From positions 1-6,588 of the forward strand of contig CALFZM010000154.1 in the NCBI GenBank assembly GCA_937952235.1: a stretch of DNA of 6,588 bases, given 5' to 3'. This stretch comes from an uncultured Opitutia bacterium (GTDB lineage Bacteria; Verrucomicrobiota; Verrucomicrobiia; Opitutales; Opitutaceae). A program made the translations under genes and the position numbers. Positions within the stretch are counted from its first letter, which is position 1. Each line of letters starts with the position of its first letter. The notes under the pieces are model-generated. The model was not told the DNA's origin. It did no database searches and worked only from the letters and a program-made list of their open reading frames with translations. Below are positions 1 through 6,572 of this stretch, piece by piece.

Positions 1-501
1 CGCAGGAGCGGCGCCAAACGCGGCGGAGAATTCGACCGCGGCCGATTCGTCGCCTGGGGTGAGAACCACGGAGCCACGGCGGAGAGTCGTCGTGCCCCGC
101 GTCGGATACCAATAGCCGCCCGTGAAGGTGATCTTGAGCCGATCTTTCCACCCGCCCGGAGCAGCGTCGAAGTGCAGCAGCCCCGCAGCCTCGTTGATGT
201 TGGCGAGCACCTGGTCGACGTCGCCCTGGTCAACCCAGCCGGCCTCCAGGGTTTCGCGCAGCGCGATCGCGGACACCTCTTCGACAGGATAGCGCGGGAG
301 CGAAACGAAGTCCTTATCGGCGCCCGTTTCGAAAGTGTCGTCGACCACACGACCGAATTTCCGGTTGCAGTGGGCCTCGAACTTGGCGGCGACACCTCGG
401 CCGAGCGTGGCGATGGCGGCATCGTAGTCCGTGCTGGAGCGCAGCGCCGCGTTGAGCAGGTGCGTCTTCAGGTCGGTGAGATTGCCGAGACCAAGGTCCA
501 T
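1..501 (-). CDS. Head-tail connector protein (gp6-like), C-terminus cut off
   Basis: Proteins of this type form a ring under the portal after packaging and give the tail its docking site. Reading on the minus strand from ATG at 501 gives 167 codons with no stop before the window edge, so the gene continues to the left. Residues 1-50 are helical (LTDLKTHLLNAALRSS, then AAKFEAHCNRKFGR), followed by DKDFVSLPRYPVEEVSAIAL (62-81) and LKITFTGGYWYP (122-133). This order of a helix pair, an LP-x-YPV strand and a final GGYWYP strand is typical of gp6-like connectors. The gene follows the capsid gene, as expected. The protein does not end where such connectors usually do: residues 134-167 continue as TTLRRGSVVLTPGDESAAVE and on, which looks like the start of an added beta-rich domain. 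The upstream in-frame stop lies at 595-597 and ATG 501 is the only ATG, GTG or TTG start after it. No Shine-Dalgarno is seen. Confidence 0.75.
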   Translation of the reverse strand, partial: MDLGLGNLTDLKTHLLNAALRSSTDYDAAIATLGRGVAAKFEAHCNRKFGRVVDDTFETGADKDFVSLPRYPVEEVSAIALRETLEAGWVDQGDVDQVLANINEAAGLLHFDAAPGGWKDRLKITFTGGYWYPTRGTTTLRRGSVVLTPGDESAAVEFSAAFGAAPA

Positions 502-585
502 GGGATCAGCGGGTGAGGATGGGGCCAGGCGGGCGCGGAGCCGGCTGCGGCATGGGTCGTTTCGTGGTCTTCGGAGGCGTTTATG

Positions 586-620
586 GAACCCCGCCTAAGC
601 GGCGCCTAAGCGGGGCTCGG
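586..620 (-). terminator. Possible weak terminator after the capsid gene
   Basis: On the minus strand, GAGCCCCGC can pair with GCGGGGTTC (nine pairs, one of them G-U) around a 15-base loop. The 3' arm is followed by CATAAACG rather than a T-run, so termination would be weak at best. It may instead be an RNA-stabilising stem that adjusts the expression of the abundant capsid message relative to the connector gene. Confidence 0.3.
592..613. repeat. 11-bp tandem repeat (two copies)
   Basis: The unit CGCCTAAGCGG occurs twice back to back, at 592-602 and 603-613. It sits within the loop and arms of the hairpin after the capsid gene. Two copies of a short unit may reflect slippage or a protein binding site; no function is shown. 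Confidence 0.6.
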
Positions 621-637
621 AAATGACTCTTCAGGAA

Positions 638-1987
638 TCAGCTCGCGGCGTTCTTGATGACGGCCATGTGATTCGTGGCCATGTGCCCGATCGTGAAGCG
701 CTCGAGCGCACGCACGAGGATCTCGTCGGTCGTGAAGCCAGCCTCCTTGCTCGTGTCGAGGCGCATGCCGCCGCGAAGACCGAGGTAGGTGAAGCTCGGA
801 TCGCCGAAGGCTCCCCACACCTGGCTCACCGAAGGGCTCGTCGAGTAGGCCGGCAGAACGTCGACCCATTCGATCATGAAGCCGTCCAGGCGGGCGCCGT
901 TGGTGCCGTTGGCGATGTAAGGCGTGTCACCGCTCGAGTTGAACGCCACAAGCATCGTCTCGATGGACGGGTGGAAGAAGTACTTACCCCGCCGCAGCAC
1001 CGTCGCAGCGACCTTCGGACGCATCGCGCGGAACTCGTCCAAGTCAGCGGCGCCGATGTTCGTTTCGCCGCTGCCCAGGACGACGCGCGAAGCAGCGGCG
1101 TCGAATTGCTTCAGGATTCCGGACAAGGAATCATACGTGCCCGAACCGTCAGCCAGCCAGAAGACCGTGTCCTCGATCAGCGCCATTTCCCGCGCCGCGT
1201 AGCGCGCGAGGAATTGCCCCATCGCGACGATCGAATCCTCATCGATCTCGGCCGGAAGCCGGATCAGGCCGCCCCACTTGGACGCGGTGAACGTCACGAA
1301 CTCGATCTGCGGCGACTTCTCCGCGCCACCGTTGGAGATCGCCACGAGCCCGAAGGCGGGCGAGGTTTTGAGCTTCGGCAGTTTCACCGTGCCGGCTCCC
1401 ATCGGGAAGATGGTGCCGTAACGGCGGGCGCTGCCGTACTCGCTCACCAGCTCGACGACTTCACCGGAGAACTGCTGCGGCAGCGGAATGTCGGTCGTGG
1501 TGAGCGCGGTTTTGCCGATGATGCTGCGGCAGACATTGCTCCAGCGCTCGATCGTGGCCGCCTGCGACTCTTCCGGGGCAACGACCTTGCCCTGCTGAAT
1601 CGCGGCCATCAGGTAGACGGCGCCCACGAACTTCGCGCAGTCGTCGGAGACTTCACCGCCGCGCTTTTGGCGCGTGGCGCGGATTTCAAGCTGCCGCTTC
1701 TGCAGATCGAGGTGCGCCTTCTGCACTTCGGCGATCAGCTTCGTGACGGCCTCGTAATCGGAGCGGTTCTTCTCGACGCCTTTCACGACTTCATCGAGCT
1801 GCGAGAATCGCTTCGTGAGTTCGCCCAGGCTTTTCTCGATCTTCTCATCGAGGCTCCCGTCGACCACGCCGAAGGCGAGAGGCATGGTATGAAGACCGCC
1901 GCGCTTGAGCAGATTGTGCGCGACGATGAAGGTCACTGCAGCCAGGAGCTGCAGCACGAAGTGCGTTTTCAGACGAATTGCTTTCAT
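638..1987 (-). CDS. Major capsid protein, HK97 fold
   Basis: This is the main shell protein of the head. From ATG at 1987 it is 449 residues. Residues about 44-112 are charged and heptad-like (SLDEKIEKSLGELTKRF through LQKRQLEIRATRQKRG) and look like the coiled-coil delta domain that acts as internal scaffold in HK97-type phages; cleavage probably falls near 110-120. The folded part shows family hallmarks: TTTDIPLPQQFSGEVVELV (163-181), KWGGLIRLPAEIDEDSIVAM (237-256), an EDTVFWLADGSGTYDSLSGI stretch (272-291), and the closing pattern VRALERFTIGHMATNHMAVI (425-444). The frame extends upstream to 2059, but that part overlaps the protease. ATG 1987, 7 bases after the protease stop, was chosen because it opens with an AT-rich codon run typical of a gene start, although no Shine-Dalgarno is seen. 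A second in-frame ATG at 1885 would give 415 residues and drop an odd hydrophobic stretch (9-23). No separate scaffold gene is present. The family call is firm. Confidence 0.93.
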   Translation of the reverse strand: MKAIRLKTHFVLQLLAAVTFIVAHNLLKRGGLHTMPLAFGVVDGSLDEKIEKSLGELTKRFSQLDEVVKGVEKNRSDYEAVTKLIAEVQKAHLDLQKRQLEIRATRQKRGGEVSDDCAKFVGAVYLMAAIQQGKVVAPEESQAATIERWSNVCRSIIGKTALTTTDIPLPQQFSGEVVELVSEYGSARRYGTIFPMGAGTVKLPKLKTSPAFGLVAISNGGAEKSPQIEFVTFTASKWGGLIRLPAEIDEDSIVAMGQFLARYAAREMALIEDTVFWLADGSGTYDSLSGILKQFDAAASRVVLGSGETNIGAADLDEFRAMRPKVAATVLRRGKYFFHPSIETMLVAFNSSGDTPYIANGTNGARLDGFMIEWVDVLPAYSTSPSVSQVWGAFGDPSFTYLGLRGGMRLDTSKEAGFTTDEILVRALERFTIGHMATNHMAVIKNAAS

Positions 1988-1994
1988 GATGATC

Positions 1995-2711
1995 TTACAG
2001 GTGGGTTTGAATCTCCGCGAGTAGCGCGAGCTGCCTGCGCCGGCGGGTGGCCTCGGCATCGGCGCGGGTTTCGGCCGAGGTCACGGTGGTGGCGCTCACG
2101 ATCGCTGCGGAAAACTTGTGCACGTCCTCGTCGCTCAGCGTCCCGGCACGGTACGCCTTCGCGAGTGCGTTGGGATTCGCTCCAATGACGCATTGGGAAA
2201 GCTCGATCTGCTCCTGCTCGAGGTAGACGACGCGGAGCTGCGCGGCAGTGCTGGCGTCGAGACTCATCTCCTGCACCTGCGCAACGAAGTCTTTCGGATC
2301 CGCGTCCCACTTGGACACGGCGCGCAGCGGGATGAAGCCGACGCTGACGGCGCGCAGGAATCCGTCGCGCACCATCTTGAACGCCCACTCGCCGAAGGTG
2401 CCCGGCTGGCGCGAATACTTCACATCCTCGACCAGTTGCTTCGACTCGATGCCGAAGGTGACGACCTGGCCGAGCAAGGTGCGAATGGACGAGTAATCGT
2501 GCGAATCGACAAAGGGCGCGTTCTTCGCAAAATGAGTGAAGCGCCAGCCGACGACGCGCACGATTTCGCGATACGAGTCGAGCGTCTCGTCGCTTGCCAC
2601 GTAGCGCACGAGGCCCTCGTCCTCGTTGATCACCTTCGGAGTAAAGCCCGGAAGCTCGCGGCGGAGCGGCTGACCGTTCTTGGCGATGAGGGCGGCGATT
2701 TGAGGATTCAT
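1995..2711 (-). CDS. HK97-type prohead protease
   Basis: This serine protease is packaged inside the immature capsid, where it removes the N-terminal scaffold segment of the major capsid protein and then digests itself. The 238-residue protein shows the family pattern: DSYREIVRVVGW (45-56), NAPFVDSHDY with candidate catalytic His71, LRAVSVGFIP with candidate nucleophile Ser123, then EQEQIELSQCVIGANPNA (165-182), which matches the usual E-x-S-x-V-x-x-(A)NP-x-A strand. Glu170 could be the third catalytic residue, by analogy with the family. The charged tail from about 190 (ETRADAEATRRRRQLAL) may be the part that binds the capsid or scaffold; this is inference. The ATG overlaps the portal stop as ATGA, and no Shine-Dalgarno precedes it, so translation probably depends on coupling to the portal gene. 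The capsid gene begins 7 bases beyond the TAA stop. Length and position fit the family well. Confidence 0.92.
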   Translation of the reverse strand: MNPQIAALIAKNGQPLRRELPGFTPKVINEDEGLVRYVASDETLDSYREIVRVVGWRFTHFAKNAPFVDSHDYSSIRTLLGQVVTFGIESKQLVEDVKYSRQPGTFGEWAFKMVRDGFLRAVSVGFIPLRAVSKWDADPKDFVAQVQEMSLDASTAAQLRVVYLEQEQIELSQCVIGANPNALAKAYRAGTLSDEDVHKFSAAIVSATTVTSAETRADAEATRRRRQLALLAEIQTHL

Positions 2712-4963
2712 GATTCAGAGGGAGCGGCCACGGCGACGCTGACGCAGTGGCAGTTGATCACATTGCCCGGCGACCCGGCGTCATCGCCGGGAAACATCAG
2801 CGCTTCACCGTCGACAATAAACGGCTCGTCGACGCGCACGGTCTGACCGTTGGCGTCGGCGTGCGCCGCACGGACGTTCGATCCGCCGCTCGTGAGCCAC
2901 TGTTTGAATTGCACGCCCGCCTGGGTCATCGCCTCATCCCGCCCGGCTCCGTACGCAGCGGCAGTCTCCGTCATAGCAATGCGACGCGCGCGCTCGGCGG
3001 AGATCCCGTTGAAGCGTTGGCGGACGCGGGCGGAGAGCTGGTCAGTGGTATCCCCTGCGACAATACCTTCCTCGAGGGTCGCCTTGATCTCTTCGTGGAT
3101 GGCTGTCGGCGTATCGCGGAGCTTGTTCTCCCGCGCGCGCAGGTACTCGAGCACTTCTTCAGCCGGATACCGGAACGGGTCGTCTTTGCTCACCTCCTCG
3201 AAAAACTGCTTCCCCGCCGTGTCGAGCGCGTCACGGGATCGGTCGCGCATCACGGCCAGGAAACTGTCGGCGAACTTCGTCAGGTCGAAGAGCAGATCGG
3301 CAACGGCGGCCTTCGTGATCACGCCGGCGGCCACGCTCTTCGGGATCAGGCGCTCGATATTTCGGAGGGTCTCTTGCCGTGCTTTCATCAGCACGCGGCC
3401 GAAAGCGCTTTCGAAGCTCCGCACCGTCGTGCGCCGTTTTGCGATCAGCGTGCGCCACTGCGCCAGTTCCTTTTCGCTGCGGCCCTTCTCGGCGTTACCG
3501 ACGTAGTGCCCCTCCCCGTGCGCGCATGCGTACGCCTCGAATTCCTTGGCCACCGAGGTGCACTTCGGAGCAGCCTGCCGCCGGCGCAGCGCGACGAGCG
3601 CGCGAAGCACCTTGACCGAGTCGGGTTCGTCGACGGTCTGGCCCGGCTCGGCGAGCGCCGGATCCTCCGTCGGCACGGGCGCGGGCTCCTGCATCGCCTC
3701 GACCGGAGCGACCGAGAACGGCAGATACCCCACATCCCATCCAGGGAACGGCTTCATGCCGAGCTCGAGGAAGTCGTTCGCCGCCTTCATCGGCATTCCC
3801 ACGCCCCACAGTTTCAGCGCCGCGTCGAGGCCCGAGCGCCGCACTTCCACCATCACCGGGTGATCGTCCCACTCGAGCTCGGCGGTGAGCGCAACACCGG
3901 CCTGCCGAGATGCGACTCCGCCCAGTACGCTGGCAATCGCCTTCCCGATGGGCTGGCACGTGTCGGTGATGAGCTGGTACTTATCGCTCTCCTTGCCGAT
4001 CGAGTATGCCTGCTTTACAGCGGAGAGAGACGGCGGCACCTGAAAGGCAACGAACACCTCCTCGTGCGACATCGCCTTTGACCCGAGAAGCTCAGAACTG
4101 GCAGCCTGCTCTTTCGGCCGGTCGACTTCGATTTCCCCGCCGAGCAAGACATCGCGAGCGATCCCGCGATTCAGATCGGCCCGCTTCTGACGGATCGCCG
4201 AGAGAATCTGCTCCCGCTGCGGGTCGTCAATGCGGCCATTCTTCGCGATGACGATCATCCCCTGATCGCCGTTATTTCGTGCGAGGTTGCGGATGTAAGC
4301 GCCCGTCAGGAACGCACCCTCGGCAGCGATCCGAGCCGCCTGCAGGCAACCGACGCCCCGCCACTCGTCGTACGGGTTGAACGTGCGGTGATGCACCACC
4401 TGTTCCGGCAGAAACTGGTGCCGCCGGCCGTCGGGCGCAGCGTACTCGTACGCCTGCAGTTCGCCGCCGGTGACCACCAGGCGCATGCGGCTTGGGTTCG
4501 GGATGAGGAAAGGCGGCAGCTTGGCGCCGAGGGCTGCGGTGCGGCCCGCGGTGATCAGCCAGCTCTCATCGAAAAGGAGGAAGAACTCGCCCTCGAGCCG
4601 CTCCCAAGCGGCCAAATCGAAGAGTGCCTGCTCAAGGCTGAGCCGGTTTTCGCGGGAGCCGGCAACCTTCGGCCCGAGAGCGGGCGCGCGCCACCAATCC
4701 GCGAGCGCCGCGTCGGTAAATTCGCTGTCCCCGCGATAAAACTTGAGCGCCCGCCCGGAGATCGGGCTGGCCACATGGTGCACGGCAGACCGGATCCAGG
4801 CGGATTGGGCGTAAGGCTCGGCCAGCCGGTTGGCCGGCCCCCCCTCAAGATCATCGCCGCGGAGCCATCTGGCGACCGAGGTCGAGAAGGATTTGCCGAC
4901 CAGCGCACGCCCGGCATGAGCGACCAGGAGCCCGGCTGCGGCAATTCGAGACCCGATTTTCAC
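2708..4963 (-). CDS. Portal protein fused to MuF-like minor head domain
   Basis: The portal forms the ring at the capsid vertex through which DNA passes and to which terminase binds; MuF-type domains are minor head proteins needed for head assembly. Numbering is from the upstream ATG at 4984. Residues about 40-430 match the HK97/lambda-type portal pattern: the IRSAVHHVASPISG helix, NPSRMRLVVTGG, VVHHRTFNPYDEWRGVG (about 196-212), and the ending GVGMPMKAANDFLELGMKP. A Pro/Glu-rich linker (430-455) follows. Residues 470-750 are MuF-like: RARRIAMTETAAAYGAGRDE (665-684), WLTSGGSNVRAAHADANGQ, then PGDDAGSPGNVINCHC (732-747). The start chosen is GTG at 4963, because GGGAGG sits six bases upstream; the ATG at 4984 is in frame and would add seven residues, with a weaker, more distant AAGGA. 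The 3' end overlaps the protease start by four bases (ATGA). One uninterrupted frame covers both domains. Mu and many other phages encode the two proteins separately. Domain calls are secure. Confidence 0.93.
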   Translation of the reverse strand: MKIGSRIAAAGLLVAHAGRALVGKSFSTSVARWLRGDDLEGGPANRLAEPYAQSAWIRSAVHHVASPISGRALKFYRGDSEFTDAALADWWRAPALGPKVAGSRENRLSLEQALFDLAAWERLEGEFFLLFDESWLITAGRTAALGAKLPPFLIPNPSRMRLVVTGGELQAYEYAAPDGRRHQFLPEQVVHHRTFNPYDEWRGVGCLQAARIAAEGAFLTGAYIRNLARNNGDQGMIVIAKNGRIDDPQREQILSAIRQKRADLNRGIARDVLLGGEIEVDRPKEQAASSELLGSKAMSHEEVFVAFQVPPSLSAVKQAYSIGKESDKYQLITDTCQPIGKAIASVLGGVASRQAGVALTAELEWDDHPVMVEVRRSGLDAALKLWGVGMPMKAANDFLELGMKPFPGWDVGYLPFSVAPVEAMQEPAPVPTEDPALAEPGQTVDEPDSVKVLRALVALRRRQAAPKCTSVAKEFEAYACAHGEGHYVGNAEKGRSEKELAQWRTLIAKRRTTVRSFESAFGRVLMKARQETLRNIERLIPKSVAAGVITKAAVADLLFDLTKFADSFLAVMRDRSRDALDTAGKQFFEEVSKDDPFRYPAEEVLEYLRARENKLRDTPTAIHEEIKATLEEGIVAGDTTDQLSARVRQRFNGISAERARRIAMTETAAAYGAGRDEAMTQAGVQFKQWLTSGGSNVRAAHADANGQTVRVDEPFIVDGEALMFPGDDAGSPGNVINCHCVSVAVAAPSES

Positions 4964-5090
4964 TTCAGGCCTCCCTTCCGGCATGGTTTAGGAATCCTTA
5001 AGTGCCCGGTTTCCGGGCATCGGAGGCCCGGAATGGGTCCCAATACCCCCCTGGGGAAAATACAGGCCGGAAATTGAGCGGAATCGGGGG
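4964..5090 (-). promoter_or_regulatory. Structured leader of the portal gene
   Basis: The gap between the terminase stop and the portal start carries no gene. On the minus-strand transcript, two perfect hairpins share one arm. The first pairs 5026-5033 with 5011-5018 (8 bp, 7-base loop). The second pairs 5013-5019 with 5003-5009 (7 bp, 3-base loop). They cannot form together. The bases at 5022-5028, in and beside the first loop, are also perfectly complementary over 7 bases to 4968-4974, which contains the GGAGG Shine-Dalgarno of the GTG start. The structures are seen directly; a role in attenuation or translation control is inference. Neither hairpin is followed by a T-run on the minus strand, so a classical intrinsic terminator is unlikely. 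I found no convincing promoter here. Confidence 0.4.
4967..4975 (-). promoter_or_regulatory. Shine-Dalgarno of the portal gene
   Basis: GGGAGG (4975-4970 on the minus strand) lies six bases before GTG at 4963. It is the only strong ribosome binding site in the window and decides the start in favour of this GTG over the ATG 21 bases upstream. If the ATG at 4984 is used instead, this sequence is merely coding. Confidence 0.6.
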
Positions 5091-6572
5091 TCATGCGACG
5101 GCGGCGAAGTAGGTGGGCACCCGGCGGGTGGCTGCCCGGCGGGCAAGGGCGAGGCTCCAGAAGTGGTCGGCGTGGCCCCCTTTTTCGCGTTCCGCGGCGA
5201 TGCTCACCCTGCCGGACGGCGAGACCAGGCGCTCGGGCTTGCGCAGATCGTCGCGCAGCTCCGAGTCCTGCGGAATCTCGATGCAGCGATCCTCGAAGTC
5301 GCCGAGCAGATCGGTCGCCATGATCTCCGTGACGCGCGCGGTCTCACCCTTGCGCCCATCAGCCCGGAGGCGTTGCGTCAGCGGCTCAGTGGTGCCGAAG
5401 TCGACGCCCTCGATCCGGTCCCCGCCCCAGGGCTCATCCTGGGAATACTCGACCAAGCCTAGCCCGAGGCCGGTCATGTCGATAGCCGCCCCACGGAAGG
5501 TGGGCAGGGTGCAAATCCGCTCGAGCTGCGCCTGCTGAGCGGGCAACCGCATGCCCTCCATCCGCAGCATCGCGACGACGCGGCGAGTGTTGCCTTCGGA
5601 GGCAAGGACGGTCTGCACGGAACGATCCCGGCGGCGTCCGACGTCCTGCCCGAGGTACAGGTCCGCGGTCAGCGACCGGAGGCGCGCGATGGTCGTTTCG
5701 CTCCACTCCTGCCGCTCGATCGCGACACCTTCGCGCTCTGCCGCGCTGATGAGTTCCTGCGTCAGCAGCGCACTCGCCTCATCGTTGAACTCGCATTCGT
5801 AGTTCTGATCGTATGCGCGCTTGTCGCTGGCCTCGGCGCGGGCTTCCGCGGGAGTGATCTCCTTGCCGGTGATGACGGAGTAAATCTTGATCTCGCCCCG
5901 GCTGTGGGCATCGGACCGACGCACGCGGTAGTACGGAATCCTACCCTCGGCGATGAGCTGGTAAAACATGTTCCGCCGGCCGTTGCCGGTGGAGCTGATG
6001 CGGCAGAGGAATTCCGGGTTGGCCGAGATGATCGGCTCGGCAGCCTCCCAGATCGCCGTCGAGTCCTGATGGAAAGCGAACTCGTCAAGAATCAGATCGC
6101 CCGAGAAGCCGCGAGCCGTGCGAGGATTGGCCGCAAGGACGATGATTCGACCCAGGCGACCATTCACCTCGAGGCGGATTTCGAAGCGCATCAGCTCGAG
6201 CTTCGTGTCCTCGGAGTCCGACACATTGCCCTCGAGCTCCAGTCGATTGCCCTCTTCGACGAATGCCTGCCCCAGCTTGCGGCAGACGTCGTGACACTTC
6301 AGCACGAACTCGCCACCGTTGGCCCGAGAGTTCGAAAGAACCGTGACAAGCCAGGAATCGTGCTTCTGCAACTGCAGGAGCAACCGATCGACGGCCCAGC
6401 CAGCCAGCGTGAAGCTCTTCCCGATCTGGCGCGACCAGTGCAGAATCGCGGTCTTCGTCTTGTGGTCGCGGATGACGGGCTGCTGGTAGCCCCGAAAATT
6501 GACCAACGCGCCGAGAGCGGCCGACTGCGTCCTGCCTGACACAGACAGAGCCCTTTCGGGCTCTGTCTTCAC
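5091..6572 (-). CDS. Phage terminase large subunit (Mu gp28-like)
   Basis: This is the DNA-packaging motor: an ATPase that drives DNA into the prohead through the portal and a nuclease that cuts the concatemer. Seen in the 493-residue reading: an adenine-binding region around FRGYQQPV (26-33), a Walker A motif SRQIGKSF (47-54), a Walker B motif DLILDEFAF (159-167, with D163 and E164), and a coupling motif SSTGNG (193-198). The C-terminal RNase H-like nuclease half has acidic candidates D310 (LGQDVG), D365 (AAIDMTG) and D469 (GHADHF). The spelling of Walker A and B resembles the Mu gp28 group. The start is uncertain: GTG at 6572 has no Shine-Dalgarno, the frame stays open to the window edge (so the gene could be longer), and a perfect hairpin lies over codons 2-10, which makes the next GTG at 6542 possible. 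The stop is TGA at 5091-5093. No small subunit is visible; it may lie to the right. The family call is firm; the start is not. Confidence 0.93.
   Translation of the reverse strand: MKTEPERALSVSGRTQSAALGALVNFRGYQQPVIRDHKTKTAILHWSRQIGKSFTLAGWAVDRLLLQLQKHDSWLVTVLSNSRANGGEFVLKCHDVCRKLGQAFVEEGNRLELEGNVSDSEDTKLELMRFEIRLEVNGRLGRIIVLAANPRTARGFSGDLILDEFAFHQDSTAIWEAAEPIISANPEFLCRISSTGNGRRNMFYQLIAEGRIPYYRVRRSDAHSRGEIKIYSVITGKEITPAEARAEASDKRAYDQNYECEFNDEASALLTQELISAAEREGVAIERQEWSETTIARLRSLTADLYLGQDVGRRRDRSVQTVLASEGNTRRVVAMLRMEGMRLPAQQAQLERICTLPTFRGAAIDMTGLGLGLVEYSQDEPWGGDRIEGVDFGTTEPLTQRLRADGRKGETARVTEIMATDLLGDFEDRCIEIPQDSELRDDLRKPERLVSPSGRVSIAAEREKGGHADHFWSLALARRAATRRVPTYFAAVA
6543..6568 (-). other. Perfect 11-bp hairpin at the terminase 5' end
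   Basis: Bases 6543-6553 are the exact reverse complement of 6558-6568, separated by four bases. On the minus strand the loop reads GAAA, a GNRA tetraloop, so the RNA hairpin should be very stable. It lies inside the reading frame if terminase starts at GTG 6572, but just before the frame if it starts at GTG 6542. No T-run follows on the minus strand; on the plus strand the following bases are only mildly T-rich. It could be a terminator or processing stem after an upstream gene, or a translational control element. Confidence 0.55.

Larger units (their letters stand above)
502..637. other. Gap between capsid and connector genes
   Basis: These 136 bases hold no supportable gene. They contain an 11-bp tandem repeat and a GC-rich hairpin (annotated separately). 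The rest, 502-584, shows nothing I can name: no strong promoter and no ribosome binding site before the connector ATG. Confidence 0.5.

Noticed and set aside
172..516. A 114-codon plus-strand open frame at the left end
   Set aside because: It is codon-aligned antisense to the connector gene, whose minus-strand reading has a recognisable gp6-like pattern.
623..2188. A 521-codon plus-strand open frame opposite the capsid and protease genes
   Set aside because: It lies antisense to two genes with strong family motifs. Its translation is Arg/His/Asp-rich with no recognisable domain, as expected for a frame opposite a GC-rich gene.
2391..2460. Direct repeat GCCGAAGGTG at 2391-2400 and 2451-2460
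   Set aside because: Both copies are ordinary protease codons for a similar short peptide pattern. Two 10-base copies in GC-rich coding sequence are not evidence of a mobile element or binding array.
2766..2791. Perfect 8-bp stem with a 10-base loop near the end of the portal-MuF gene
   Set aside because: It lies in the codons of the conserved PGDDAGSPG motif, where repeated Pro-Gly codons produce inverted repeats by themselves. A role in coupling to the protease start is possible but unsupported.
2747..4081. A 444-codon plus-strand open frame opposite the portal-MuF gene
   Set aside because: The translation is low-complexity and Arg/His-rich with no motif, and the sense strand encodes a convincing portal and MuF protein. 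It is a shadow of high GC content.
5034..5090. Possible promoter in the terminase-portal gap (TATTTT-like bases on the minus strand)
   Set aside because: No -35 box at suitable spacing could be found, and phage head genes are usually transcribed from a distant late promoter.
5904..6539. A 211-codon plus-strand open frame opposite the terminase
   Set aside because: It is antisense to the terminase ATPase motifs and has no domain of its own.
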